DNA of 64,000 bases from Bradyrhizobium manausense (lineage in GTDB: Bacteria; Pseudomonadota; Alphaproteobacteria; Rhizobiales; Xanthobacteraceae), in the NCBI RefSeq assembly GCF_018131105.1, contig NZ_JAFCJI010000001.1:2480001-2544000 (forward strand), in the 5' to 3' direction. A model generated the notes under the pieces. The model had not been told where the DNA came from. It saw nothing but the letters and a program-made list of their open reading frames with translations, and did no database searches. The translations under genes and the position numbers were made by a program. This document shows positions 18,175 to 27,589 of the stretch, one piece after another (position 1 is the stretch's first letter; each line of letters begins with the position of its first letter).

Positions 18175-19050
18175 CTACTCGCGCTTGTAGCGGTAGTCAA
18201 AGGCGGCGCCGAGCGGCTTGATCAGTCCGACGGTCGGTGCCGGAAAATGGATCGGCAGGATCAGCGTGTCGGTGTCGGCGACGGACGCGAAGAACTTCCG
18301 CCGCGACACCGCCGACTGCTTTGCATCCCAATCAGGCTTCGCCGACCAGTCCGGCTCGCGGCACTGGATCTGGTGATGCATGAGATCGCCGGCGACCACT
18401 GCGCGCTGACCTTTCGAGAAAATGTTCACGCAGCAATGGCAGGGCGAATGCCCCGGCGTCGGCGTCAGCGTCACGGTATCGTCCAGCGCGTAGTCGTCGT
18501 CGACCAGCAGCGCCTGCCCTGCCTCGACGATCGGCAGGCAATTGTCGCGAAACACCGTGCCGGGCGGGTTGTTGCCCTTGGCGTTTTCGGCTTCCCAGGC
18601 CGCGTACTCGCCTATGTGAAAGACGTATTTCGCGTTCGGGAATGTCGGCACCCAGCGGCCGTCGCGCAGCGTCGTGTTCCAGCCGGTGTGATCGATGTGC
18701 AGATGCGTGCAGAAGACGTAATCGATCTGCTCGAAGCTGATGCCGAGCGCGAACAATTCATTACGCCAGCGCTCCTTGCCGGGAAAGTCGAACGGCGGCG
18801 GATGGCCCTTGTCTTCGCCGGTGCAGGTGTCGACCAGGATCGTGTAGCGCGGCGTACGCACGACAAACGTCTGATAGGTGATGACCATCAGCCCGCGCGA
18901 AGCGTCGAACACCTCCGGCTCCATCGTCGGCAGATGCTGCCTGAACACGGCGTCGTCATATCCAGGGAAAAAATCCTGCGGGCGCCGCCACGGCCCTTCC
19001 CGCTCGATCACCGAATCGATGGTGATGTCGCCGATCCGAAGCTGCTTCAT
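18175..19050 (-). CDS. Metallo-beta-lactamase fold hydrolase
   Basis: A 291-aa cytosolic hydrolase. The metal motif is H116-x-H118-x-D120-H121 (THLHIDHTGW), followed by a His in PTPGHSPCH, an Asp in AGDLMHH, and a final His in PIHFPAP, a complete two-metal set. The family covers quorum-quenching lactonases, glyoxalase II-like and other hydrolases. The specific substrate is not evident. ATG 19050 is preferred to the longer frame from 19098. Confidence 0.9.
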   Translation of the reverse strand: MKQLRIGDITIDSVIEREGPWRRPQDFFPGYDDAVFRQHLPTMEPEVFDASRGLMVITYQTFVVRTPRYTILVDTCTGEDKGHPPPFDFPGKERWRNELFALGISFEQIDYVFCTHLHIDHTGWNTTLRDGRWVPTFPNAKYVFHIGEYAAWEAENAKGNNPPGTVFRDNCLPIVEAGQALLVDDDYALDDTVTLTPTPGHSPCHCCVNIFSKGQRAVVAGDLMHHQIQCREPDWSAKPDWDAKQSAVSRRKFFASVADTDTLILPIHFPAPTVGLIKPLGAAFDYRYKRE

Positions 19051-19122
19051 CGTCGTTTCGCTCCCACTTTTTGGCGAGAGCGTAACGCGAGCCATCAACG
19101 CGTCAAGACGTGCGGCGGAATG

Positions 19123-20745
19123 CTAGCTCCGCAGCCCCGGCGCTTCCTGCCCGGTGCGCGCGACATATTCCGTGTAGCCGCCGCCATACTGATGGATGCC
19201 TTCAGGCGTCAGCTCGAGCACACGGTTCGACAGGGTCGCGAGGAAATGGCGGTCATGCGAGACGAACAGCATGGTGCCCTCGAAATCCGAGAGCGCATTG
19301 ATCAGCATTTCCTTGGTGGCGAGGTCGAGATGGTTGGTCGGCTCGTCCAGCACCAGAAAGTTCGGCGGATCGAACAGCATTTTTGCCATCACCAGCCGCG
19401 CCTTCTCGCCGCCTGACAGCACCCGGCAGCGCTTCTCGACGTCGTCGCCGGAGAAGCCGAAGCAGCCGGCGAGCGCGCGCAGGCTTCCCTGCCCCGCGGT
19501 CGGAAACTGGTCTTCCAGCGACTGGAACACGGTGCGCTCGCCGTCGAGCAGGTCCATCGCGTGCTGGGCGAAATAGCCCATCTTGACGCTGCCGCCGACT
19601 GCCACCGTCCCCTCGTCCGGCTCGCTCGCGCCGGCGATGAGCTTGAGCAGGGTCGACTTGCCGGCGCCGTTGACGCCCATCACGCACCAGCGCTCCTTGC
19701 GGCGGATCATGAAATCCAGCCCGTCATAGATCCGCTTGGTGCCATAGCCCTTGAACACATTCTTCAGGGCGACGACGTCCTCGCCCGAGCGTGGCGCCGG
19801 CAGGAAGTCGAAGGCCACCGTCTGGCGGCGGCGCGGCGGCTCGACGCGCTCGATCTTGTCGAGCTTCTTCACCCGGCTCTGCACCTGGGCGGCATGCGAG
19901 GCGCGTGCCTTGAAGCGCTCGATGAACTTGATCTCTTTCGCCAGCATCGCCTGCTGGCGCTCGAACTGCGCCTGCTGCTGCTTTTCGTTCTGCGCACGCT
20001 GCTGCTCGTAGAATTCGTAGTCGCCGGTATAGGTCGTGAGCGAACCGGAATCGATCTCAATCACCTTGGAGATCACGCGATTGATGAACTCGCGGTCATG
20101 CGAGGTCATCAGCAGCGTGCCTTCGTAATCGTGCAGGAACTTCTCCAGCCAGATCAGGCTTTCGAGATCGAGATGGTTGCTCGGCTCGTCGAGCAGCATG
20201 ACGTCGGGGCGCATTAGCAGGATGCGCGCCAGCGCCACGCGCATCTTCCAGCCGCCCGAAAGCTTGCCGACGTCGCCGTCCATCATCTCCTGGCTGAAGC
20301 CAAGGCCGGACAGCGCCTCGCGCGCGCGACCATCGAGCGCGTAGCCGTCGAGTTCCTCGAAGGCGTGCTGCACCTCGCCATAGCGCGCGATGATCTCGTC
20401 CATCTGGTCGGCCTTGTCGGGGTCCGCCATCGCGACCTCGAGCGCGTGCAACTCGGCAGCGACCTCGCTGACGGGACCTGCGCCGTTCATCACTTCGGCG
20501 ACGGCGCTGCGGCCACTCATCTCGCCGACGTCCTGGTTGAAATAGCCGATGGTGATGCCGCGATCGGTCGAGACCTGCCCTTCGTCGGGCAGTTCCTCGC
20601 CGGCGATCATCCGGAACAGGGTGGTCTTTCCGGCCCCGTTCGGGCCGACGAGGCCAATCTTTTCGCCCTTGTTGAGGGCGGCGGAGGCTTCGATGAACAG
20701 GATCTGGTGGCCGGCTTGCTTGCTGACGTTGTCGAGGCGGATCAT
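19123..20745 (-). CDS. ABC-F family ATPase (ribosome-associated)
   Basis: A 540-aa soluble protein with two ABC cassettes and no membrane part. Cassette 1 has Walker A GPNGAGKTT, signature LSGGWKMRVALARIL and Walker B LLDEPSNHLD. Cassette 2 has GVNGAGKST, LSGGEKARLVMAKML and LVLDEPTNHLD. The linker between them is long and charged (coiled-coil P-site tRNA interaction motif). ABC-F proteins act on translating ribosomes; this one is closest in layout to the YbiT/EttA/Uup groups, not to resistance types, but the subgroup is not settled. ATG 20745 begins the first cassette directly (MIRLDNVSKQ). Confidence 0.93.
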   Translation of the reverse strand: MIRLDNVSKQAGHQILFIEASAALNKGEKIGLVGPNGAGKTTLFRMIAGEELPDEGQVSTDRGITIGYFNQDVGEMSGRSAVAEVMNGAGPVSEVAAELHALEVAMADPDKADQMDEIIARYGEVQHAFEELDGYALDGRAREALSGLGFSQEMMDGDVGKLSGGWKMRVALARILLMRPDVMLLDEPSNHLDLESLIWLEKFLHDYEGTLLMTSHDREFINRVISKVIEIDSGSLTTYTGDYEFYEQQRAQNEKQQQAQFERQQAMLAKEIKFIERFKARASHAAQVQSRVKKLDKIERVEPPRRRQTVAFDFLPAPRSGEDVVALKNVFKGYGTKRIYDGLDFMIRRKERWCVMGVNGAGKSTLLKLIAGASEPDEGTVAVGGSVKMGYFAQHAMDLLDGERTVFQSLEDQFPTAGQGSLRALAGCFGFSGDDVEKRCRVLSGGEKARLVMAKMLFDPPNFLVLDEPTNHLDLATKEMLINALSDFEGTMLFVSHDRHFLATLSNRVLELTPEGIHQYGGGYTEYVARTGQEAPGLRS

Positions 20746-20867
20746 GGCTGTCTTTTGGGGGAATTTTGCGTTGCAGCGTAATAGGCCATGCCCCGGCTCA
20801 AGGGAAGCCCGGCGGGGTACGGATTCCCCGCAGAAAGGCGCCAAATGCCTGCAATCCGGCCCGCAGC

Positions 20868-22466
20868 TCAGGCCTTGTAGACCTCCACCGTCTGCATCAT
20901 GCCCATCTCCTCATGGTTCATCATGTGGCAGTGGAGCATGAAAACGCCGGTGAAATCGAGAAAGCGCGAGCGGAACACGACCTCGCCGCCCTTGCGTTCG
21001 ACGATGACGGAATCCCGCCATTCCGGCGTCGCCAGCGCCTTGCCGTTGACCGAGACCACCTGGAACGGGTTGGTATGGATATGGAAGACGTGGTCGTCAT
21101 GCTCATGCGTGTTGACGATGGTCCATTCCTCGACGGCCCCCAGCTTGACCCGATGATCGATCCTGCCGGGATCGAACTTCTTGCCGTCAATAAAGAAGCC
21201 GAACTCCTGCCAATGGCCGGCGGCATCGGCTTCCGGCGCGGTCGCCGACAGCACCACCTTGCGGCGATTGGTGATCTCGCCGTCCTTGACGCTCGCCAGC
21301 GGCGGCGCCGGCAGGGCGGCCGGCAGCCTCATTTCCATCGGGGCCCCCGACACAAGGATCTGCGCCAGCGGCCCGACCGGTGACGGATGGCCCTGGTCAT
21401 AAGGCGCGGCGTTGAAGGCGTAGGTGCCCGGACCGCCCGCCTTCACCAGAATGTCCGCGCGCTGGCCCGGTGCGATCAGGAGCTGCTTCAGCTTCTGCAC
21501 CGCGCCGAGCTGGATGCCGTCATAGGCAATCGCATGCAAATCGTGTTTCTCGAGATCGAGCAGCATGTCGTCCTGATAGGCCGCATTGAGGATGCGCCAG
21601 CGCTGCACCTCGCCGGGCCGCATCTCGATGACCGGGCGGCGCTGGCCGTTGATCGCGAGGAAGCGCGTCGCCGTCTCCGGAAACAGCGTCTCGAAATTCT
21701 CCACCATGCCGTTGGCGTCGAAGACGACCTGGGTCAGCACCAGCAGCCGCTCGCGCGCGGAGGTGATCTCCGGCACGCCGGCGAAATCGCCCTCGACGAT
21801 GAGCGCGCCAACCATGCCGCTCGACATCTGGATGTCGGCGCTGCCGTGGTGATGCGGGTGATACCAATAGGTGCCGCTGGTGTGGTCGGCCGGCAGCGCG
21901 ATCTCGATGTTGTAGCTGTGGCCCGGCGCCATCGAGCGCATGACGTTGTCGGCGATCCCGCTCGGGCTCGCATGCGCGCCGTGGAAATGGAAATTGGTGT
22001 TGTTGAACTGGTGCGGATGGCTGATATCCGCGGGCAAGCCGTCGCGGTTGGGCGGCAGGTCGTTGATCAGCTTGATCCGCAGCGTCTCGCCGGGCTTCAT
22101 CCGCAGGGTCGGGCCGGGACTGCCGCCCTCATAGGACCTGACATAGAGCCTGACGCCGCCGATCTGGCGATAAGCGTAGGCGCAGCGCAAATTCGTGCTT
22201 AGCACGCCGCCCACCGACCTGCGCACCTCGGGCTCGACCAGCGGCTGGTCCATGGCCTGAACCGCCGCTTCCGGCACCATGCCCATCGTCGGCGACATGT
22301 CGGCGGCGTGGGACACGGCCGCATGGTCGTGCATCGCATGCTGGGCCCTCGCGGAGCCAGCGATCAGAGACAGCGCGCCCGCCGCACCGAGCAACTGCCG
22401 CCGCGACAGCCTCGCTGCGCCCACTGCGGTGCCGTCAGGTGAGCCGTCGTTCGGATCGTGCTGCAT
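20868..22466 (-). CDS. Multicopper oxidase, Tat-exported
   Basis: A 532-aa periplasmic oxidase. A twin-arginine leader SRRQLLGAAGAL begins at residue 21. All four copper motifs are present: NTNFHFHGAH, YWYHPHHHGS, HDDHVFHIHTNPF and MLHCHMMNHEEMGM. The Met-rich N-terminus (HAMHDHAAVSHAADM) and Met ligands suggest a CumA/CueO-like cuprous oxidase or a laccase-type enzyme. It is divergent from the molybdenum hydroxylase genes, with 243 bp between. Confidence 0.93.
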   Translation of the reverse strand: MQHDPNDGSPDGTAVGAARLSRRQLLGAAGALSLIAGSARAQHAMHDHAAVSHAADMSPTMGMVPEAAVQAMDQPLVEPEVRRSVGGVLSTNLRCAYAYRQIGGVRLYVRSYEGGSPGPTLRMKPGETLRIKLINDLPPNRDGLPADISHPHQFNNTNFHFHGAHASPSGIADNVMRSMAPGHSYNIEIALPADHTSGTYWYHPHHHGSADIQMSSGMVGALIVEGDFAGVPEITSARERLLVLTQVVFDANGMVENFETLFPETATRFLAINGQRRPVIEMRPGEVQRWRILNAAYQDDMLLDLEKHDLHAIAYDGIQLGAVQKLKQLLIAPGQRADILVKAGGPGTYAFNAAPYDQGHPSPVGPLAQILVSGAPMEMRLPAALPAPPLASVKDGEITNRRKVVLSATAPEADAAGHWQEFGFFIDGKKFDPGRIDHRVKLGAVEEWTIVNTHEHDDHVFHIHTNPFQVVSVNGKALATPEWRDSVIVERKGGEVVFRSRFLDFTGVFMLHCHMMNHEEMGMMQTVEVYKA

Positions 22467-22709
22467 GAGTTCCCGCCCCTTGAGTTGCGAACCGTCTTAT
22501 TCGATTCGACTGCAAATCAGCTGAGAAAACCACGCTTCTCAAACCGGGCACGCGCCGAACGCACGGCGTCTTCATTGGATGGTAAGCCCTGCCCGTTTCT
22601 ATTCCTGAATGACGAATCATGACAGCTTCGGGCCAGCGTCGGTGCGTCCCCACGGTCGCGATGCCGTCAGCATCGTGAGCCACTAACGACCCTGTACAAG
22701 GATGAGATC

Positions 22710-25481
22710 ATGCGGCCTTCGCGACGCGAGTTCGTGAAGTTGATATCGGCGGGCGGCATTTCGGTCAGCCTGTCGCAACTTGCGGCGGCGGCGAGCGCGC
22801 CCTTCGCGACCCATGAGACGCTGCCCGGCCGCGGCAATTTCAATCCCGCGACCAAGGGCGCCGGCCGCGTCGACGGCGTCGCCAAGGTGACCGGCGCGAA
22901 ACTCTACGCCTCCGATTTCCGCGCCAACGACATGCCGGGCTGGCCGCAATCCACCTCGCACGCGATTTTGGTGCGCGCCAACGACGCCACGCATGTCTAC
23001 ACCGGCATGGACCTCGCCCGCCTCAACGGCGCGCTGAAGCCGTCGGTCATCGTCACCGCTGGGGATCTCGACCGCATCGGCACGCAGGTGCCGGAGTTCT
23101 ATGCCGGCGATCTGTTCTGCCCGCTCGGCAAGACGCCGCTCTATCTGGGCCAGCCGGTCGCGCTGCTGATCTTCGAAAGATTCGACGCCTTCGATCAGGC
23201 CCGGCTCGTGCTGCGCGACGGCACCTTCGTTAGGTTCGGCGAGGAAACCGGCCCGGTGATCGCGCCCGATTACGGCTCCTACCGCTTCACCCGCCTCGCA
23301 GGTCCCTCGCCCGACAAGCCCGATGTCTATTCGCCGATCCAGGCCGGCTGGGTCTCGCCGAAGAAAGTGCAAAATGCCGCACTGCCGGTGTGGTCGCCGC
23401 TCGCCAGGGACATGCCGGCCGACTACGTCAAGGCCGCCAAGCTTGGCGACCAGATCCGCGACGAGCTTGCTGCCGACAACGCCTCCCTGCTCGTGCTCGA
23501 CCGCGAGTTCGAGACGCAATCGGTTGACCCGATGTTCCTTGAGCCGGAATGCGGACTGGCCTGGTATGCCGGCAAGGGCGGAAATCTCGAGCTGGTGCTC
23601 GGCGTGCAGTCGCCCTATGAGGCCGCGGAGTCGCTCGCGCATCTGTTGGCCAAGGCCCACGCGCCCTACAAGCCCTCACACATCAATGCGCAGTTTGCTC
23701 ATGTCGGCGGCGGCTTCGGCGGACGCGACCACACGCCGTTCATCCTTTACGTCGCGCTCGCCGCGATCTGCTTCCCCGGCAAGCCGGTGCGGCTGGCGCA
23801 TGACCGCTACCAGCAATTCCAGGCCGGCATCAAGCGCCACCCGATCAAGATGCGCTCGCGCATCGGCATCGATCGCGCGACCGGCCTGATCAAGGCCTTC
23901 GCCGCCGATCACGTGCTCGACGGCGGCGGGCTGCAGAACTTCTCGGCCAACGTCGCGGTGGTCGCAGCCACAGGTGCGATCGGAATCTACGACATCCCCA
24001 AGGTCGACGTCACCACCATCGCGCTGCATTCGCGCGGCGTCACCGCCGGCTCGATGCGCGGCTACGGCACGCTGCAGACCATGACCGCGCTCGAAGCGCT
24101 GATCGATGAAGCCGCCTCCGAGCTCAAGATAGATCCGATCGAATTCCGCCGCCGCAATGCGCTGAAGCCAAACGGCCGGACCATGTCCGGCAATCCCTAC
24201 ATCGTCTCGGTGCGCACGCCCGAGATCCTGGACAAGCTGGAAAAGCACCCGATCTGGCGGCAGCGCGCGCAGCTCGGGCAAACCTCTGGCGACCGGCTGG
24301 TCGGCACCGGTGTGGCCTGCGTCACCAAGGACTACGGCTCCGGCGCGGACTGCTCGCTCGGCCGCGTCGAGCTCGGCGCCGACGGCAAAATCGCGATCTA
24401 CTGCGACCACGTCGAGATGGGCAACGGCATCGGCACCGCACTGGCCAACCGCGTCGCCTTCCATCTCGGCGCGATCGCCGACGAGGTCTCGGTCGCGCGT
24501 GTCGACAGCTACGACATGCTCGGCCTCGTCACCTCGGGCGATCCCTACACGATGGACCAGAAGACCCAGGATGCCGCGGAGCGGAATCCGCGCTGGGTGC
24601 CCGCGATCTCCTCGGCGACCTCGGCGTCGATCGGCGCCCATGTCGGCACGCATTCGTCATCGGAAGCGGCCCGCGTGATCTTCCGCTTCGGCCTGTGGCC
24701 CGCCGCGCTTGAGTTGTGGCGCATTCCCAAGACCGACCCGCGTGCCAAACAATCGGCGAATGCGAGCTGGCAGAACGGCGAGCTTACGATGCCCGGCCTC
24801 GCGCCGCTGCCGCTGGCAAGACTCGCAGCAACCGCCCACGCAAGCGGCTTCGTCACCGGCGCGGTCGCGCACAGCTTTTCGCGCTGGGCCTGGTCGCGAG
24901 CGCGCTTTCCGCTGTTCGGCGAGCAATACCGCGCCGAAATCGACGCGCTCGCAATCCGCCGCGGCAACAACAAATTCGAACGCATCAATCGTAGCAGCGT
25001 CAAGTTTCCGCCAACCGACAACAACCGCATCGGCACCGCCTACACCTCGATGTGCGGCACGCTCGTCCGCGTCGAGATCGAACGCGCCACGGGCGCGCTT
25101 CGCATCGCCAAGGCCTACAGCGTGTTCGAATGCGGCACCGCGCTCGTGCCTGAAGTGGTGATGGGCCAGTCCCACGGCGGCTTCGCCATGGGCGTCGGCT
25201 ACGCGCTGCTGGAAACGCTGCCGCCGTTCGAAGGCGGCCCGGGCAACGGCGAATGGAATCTCGGCCGCTATTTGGTCGCGCGCGGCTCCGACCTGCCGTT
25301 GCGCGATCTCGAGATCGAGATGCTGAAACCGCTCACCCCGGACGAAGCGCCCAAGGGCATGGCGGAGGTCGTGATGATCCCGATCGTGCCGGCGCTGATC
25401 AACGCCATCCATGACGCCACCGGCCACCGCTTCCGCGCACTGCCGGTGACGGCGAGTCTCTTGAAGGGAGTTTTGGCGTGA
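22710..25481 (+). CDS. Molybdopterin-binding large subunit of xanthine dehydrogenase/isoquinoline oxidoreductase family
   Basis: A 923-aa periplasmic catalytic subunit. It starts with an ideal twin-arginine leader (SRREFVK at residues 4-10). The molybdenum-cofactor domains include GGGFGGRDHTPF, GSMRGYGTLQTMTALEALI and VEMGNGIG. The catalytic Glu is likely in GMAEVVMIPIVPAL near the C-terminus. The gene layout, leader and cytochrome partner match the IorB/aldehyde-oxidase type, not cytosolic xanthine dehydrogenase. AAGGA precedes the ATG by 7 nt. The stop overlaps the next start. Confidence 0.93.
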   Translation: MRPSRREFVKLISAGGISVSLSQLAAAASAPFATHETLPGRGNFNPATKGAGRVDGVAKVTGAKLYASDFRANDMPGWPQSTSHAILVRANDATHVYTGMDLARLNGALKPSVIVTAGDLDRIGTQVPEFYAGDLFCPLGKTPLYLGQPVALLIFERFDAFDQARLVLRDGTFVRFGEETGPVIAPDYGSYRFTRLAGPSPDKPDVYSPIQAGWVSPKKVQNAALPVWSPLARDMPADYVKAAKLGDQIRDELAADNASLLVLDREFETQSVDPMFLEPECGLAWYAGKGGNLELVLGVQSPYEAAESLAHLLAKAHAPYKPSHINAQFAHVGGGFGGRDHTPFILYVALAAICFPGKPVRLAHDRYQQFQAGIKRHPIKMRSRIGIDRATGLIKAFAADHVLDGGGLQNFSANVAVVAATGAIGIYDIPKVDVTTIALHSRGVTAGSMRGYGTLQTMTALEALIDEAASELKIDPIEFRRRNALKPNGRTMSGNPYIVSVRTPEILDKLEKHPIWRQRAQLGQTSGDRLVGTGVACVTKDYGSGADCSLGRVELGADGKIAIYCDHVEMGNGIGTALANRVAFHLGAIADEVSVARVDSYDMLGLVTSGDPYTMDQKTQDAAERNPRWVPAISSATSASIGAHVGTHSSSEAARVIFRFGLWPAALELWRIPKTDPRAKQSANASWQNGELTMPGLAPLPLARLAATAHASGFVTGAVAHSFSRWAWSRARFPLFGEQYRAEIDALAIRRGNNKFERINRSSVKFPPTDNNRIGTAYTSMCGTLVRVEIERATGALRIAKAYSVFECGTALVPEVVMGQSHGGFAMGVGYALLETLPPFEGGPGNGEWNLGRYLVARGSDLPLRDLEIEMLKPLTPDEAPKGMAEVVMIPIVPALINAIHDATGHRFRALPVTASLLKGVLA

Positions 25482-26002
25482 CGACCCTCAGCCTCACCAT
25501 CAATGGCCGGAAGCACGGCCCGATGGACGTCCGCGACGATCTCTCGATGAACGATCTCCTGCGCGAGATGCTCGGCATGACCGGCACCAAGTTCGGCTGC
25601 GGCGCGGCGCAGTGCCTGAGCTGCGCCATCATCGTCGACGAGCCCGATGGCTCGAGCTACACCAGCCCGACCTGCATCGCACCGGCCGTCAATTTCGACG
25701 GCAAGTCGATCCGCACCGTCGAGAGTCACGCCAGGGACGGCCAGCTCTCGGCCCTGCAACAGGCCTTCATCGATCACTTCGCCTTCCAGTGCGGCTATTG
25801 CACATCAGGCTTTCTCAATGAGGGCCAGGTGCTGCTCGAACGTCTCGCGCGCACGCCTGTCGCCCGCGAGGCGCTGGAGCAGACCATTGCGGATGCGCTC
25901 GACGGGCATCTGTGCCGCTGCACCGGCTACATCAAATATCACGAGGCGGTGCGCGACGTGATCCTCGCCGATTCCAGCCGTTACCTCGTCGCCACCAAAT
26001 GA
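25478..26002 (+). CDS. 2Fe-2S subunit of molybdenum hydroxylase
   Basis: A 174-aa electron-transfer subunit with two [2Fe-2S] clusters. The plant-type cluster ligands are in FGCGAAQCLSCAI and the second cluster in CGYCTSGF with CRCTGY. It passes electrons from the molybdenum centre. The start is GTG at 25478, overlapping the large-subunit stop by 4 nt, which couples translation. It lacks its own leader and would be carried across the membrane with the Tat-leader large subunit. Confidence 0.95.
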   Translation: MTTLSLTINGRKHGPMDVRDDLSMNDLLREMLGMTGTKFGCGAAQCLSCAIIVDEPDGSSYTSPTCIAPAVNFDGKSIRTVESHARDGQLSALQQAFIDHFAFQCGYCTSGFLNEGQVLLERLARTPVAREALEQTIADALDGHLCRCTGYIKYHEAVRDVILADSSRYLVATK

Positions 26003-26628
26003 GTGCGCCAGCGATGATGACCGCGCGCGTCAGGATCATGGTTGCGGTGGCGGCGCTGACGAGCAGCCTCTGCGCTGGCTACGCGGCGTCGGACACGACG
26101 AGCCACGGCCTCGCCTCGCCCGAAAGTTTTGCCGGCATCGCCGACACCGAGAAGCGCTCGGCCGCGATCTTCACCGAGCTCGGCAAGGTGCTGACGCATC
26201 CGCGCTGCACCAACTGCCATCCGGCCGGCGACAGCCCGCGCCAGGGCGACAATCCGCACCTGCATCAGCCGCCGGTGACGCGCGGTGCCGACGGCCACGG
26301 CTCGCCGTCGATGCGTTGCAACACCTGTCACCAGAAGGCGAATTTCGAGCCCGGCCGCATTCCCGGTCATCCCGAATGGCACCTCGCCCCGCGCGAGATG
26401 GCCTGGGAGGGCAAGACCATCGGCGAAATCTGCGAGCAGATCAGGGATCCCGCGCGCAACGGCGGCCGCAAGGTCGAAGATCTGATCGACCACATCGGCA
26501 AGGACACGCTGGTCGGCTGGGCCTGGAAGCCTGGCTTCGGCCGTTCACCCGCACCGGGCACGCAAGCGCAGGCCGGCGCATTGGTGGAAGCCTGGGTGAA
26601 GACGGGAGCAGCCTGCCCTGCGCCCTGA
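25999..26628 (+). CDS. Diheme c-type cytochrome, electron acceptor subunit
   Basis: A 209-aa periplasmic cytochrome. A signal peptide covers residues about 12-30. Two CxxCH haem sites are present: CTNCH and CNTCH, about 40 residues apart. The start ATG 25999 overlaps the 2Fe-2S gene stop (ATGA). It is the third gene of the operon and most likely takes electrons from the hydroxylase to the respiratory chain. ATG 26014 is a possible second start. Confidence 0.88.
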   Translation: MSAPAMMTARVRIMVAVAALTSSLCAGYAASDTTSHGLASPESFAGIADTEKRSAAIFTELGKVLTHPRCTNCHPAGDSPRQGDNPHLHQPPVTRGADGHGSPSMRCNTCHQKANFEPGRIPGHPEWHLAPREMAWEGKTIGEICEQIRDPARNGGRKVEDLIDHIGKDTLVGWAWKPGFGRSPAPGTQAQAGALVEAWVKTGAACPAP

Positions 26629-26880
26629 AGACGCGGTGGAGAGCGCTCATAAACGTCGGCTTCCGTGGTTAGACCGGCAGTCGCGACGTCTGATGGTCAT
26701 CGGCAGCTTATGATCCTCAACGGCCCGGCCGGGCGTTCGCAATTTTTCGCAGCGGCCTGTTTCGAATTTCGAGAGTGTTGCAGTGACCAGCATCACGGTG
26801 CCGGCCAACCTCCCCGGCACACACTGCGGCCACTCGTGGTCTGGGATGAACCATTCCAAACCTCAATTGGAGAAACTGAC

Positions 26881-27057
26881 ATGGACAAGCAACAGCAATG
26901 CGAAGTCAGCGAGACTGAATTGACGACTGGCGAACTGGAGAGCGTGACCGGCGGGATGAGGAACAATGAAACCCAGGCATGGCAAGCGTTCATGAAGGGG
27001 TTTGACAAGGGATGGAAGGAAGCCGGCGGAAGTATCCTGACGATTACTGTGGATTAA
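26881..27057 (+). CDS. Orphan double-glycine leader peptide (bacteriocin-like)
   Basis: A 58-aa peptide. Residues 1-25 form a leader with the pattern ELTTGELESVTGG, the L-x-x-x-E-L-x-x-V/I-x-G-G motif cleaved by C39 peptidase/ABC exporters. The 33-residue core (MRNNETQAWQAFMKGFDKG onward) is amphipathic with two Trp residues and ends in a hydrophobic ILTITVD. GGAGAA lies 6 nt before the ATG, and a perfect terminator follows 5 nt after the stop. No exporter, immunity or modification gene is nearby, so function as a bacteriocin or signal is inference. Confidence 0.75.
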   Translation: MDKQQQCEVSETELTTGELESVTGGMRNNETQAWQAFMKGFDKGWKEAGGSILTITVD

Positions 27058-27061
27058 AACG

Positions 27062-27091
27062 AAAGAGGCCGCCTCAGTCGGCGGCCTCTTT
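27062..27091 (+). terminator. Rho-independent terminator
   Basis: Perfect 12-bp stem: AAAGAGGCCGCC (27062-27073) pairs with GGCGGCCTCTTT (27080-27091), 6-nt loop, T-rich exit. It begins 5 nt after the stop of the double-glycine peptide gene. The sequence can also work in the other direction. Confidence 0.88.
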
Positions 27092-27150
27092 CCTTCACAT
27101 CAACGCTGACTGACCTGCAGGACCACAAGCTCCTGGTTGAGCGTTCTCAA

Positions 27151-27426
27151 CTAATAAGGGCTGAGCACACTCTCGAGAAATCGCTCCTTCTCGCCGGGCG
27201 CGTAGCCCTGCGAAGCCCCATAATATGGTTCGCCGTAGCCTTGGTAATATGGTGCGGACCGGTAGTAATGACGCGGCGCATAGGCATAGCCCAAGGCTCG
27301 GCCTGATGGGTACATGTGATGATGGGAACGAAGCACCGTGTGCCGGTGGTGCCCATGATGCGCAGTTGCCGCGTTCGCGACCCCGCACAGGCCGATCAGA
27401 ATGCTCAAGGCCAGAATCGAACGCAT
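27151..27426 (-). CDS. His/Tyr-rich secreted protein
   Basis: A 91-aa protein. A signal peptide covers about residues 1-20 (MRSILALSILIGLCGVANA). The mature part is rich in His, Tyr, Gly and Pro (HHGHHRH, then YYRSAPYYQGYGEPYYG). Such short proteins are common and unexplained in Bradyrhizobium; metal binding or a cell-surface role is guesswork. ATG 27426 is chosen because it starts the signal peptide. Confidence 0.75.
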   Translation of the reverse strand: MRSILALSILIGLCGVANAATAHHGHHRHTVLRSHHHMYPSGRALGYAYAPRHYYRSAPYYQGYGEPYYGASQGYAPGEKERFLESVLSPY

Positions 27427-27589
27427 TGCCTTATCCTCCAGGGAATTCGTCTCGACTATCAATTATTGCCACAAAGCAGCGTTCCAAAGAAATCACGGCT
27501 TCTTGCTCCCATGTTGGCTGACCCTGGGTGGCGGCCTCTTTGTTGGTTCGCGACCGTAGCCTGCAATTGTCCCTGCGACGTCCCCGCCA

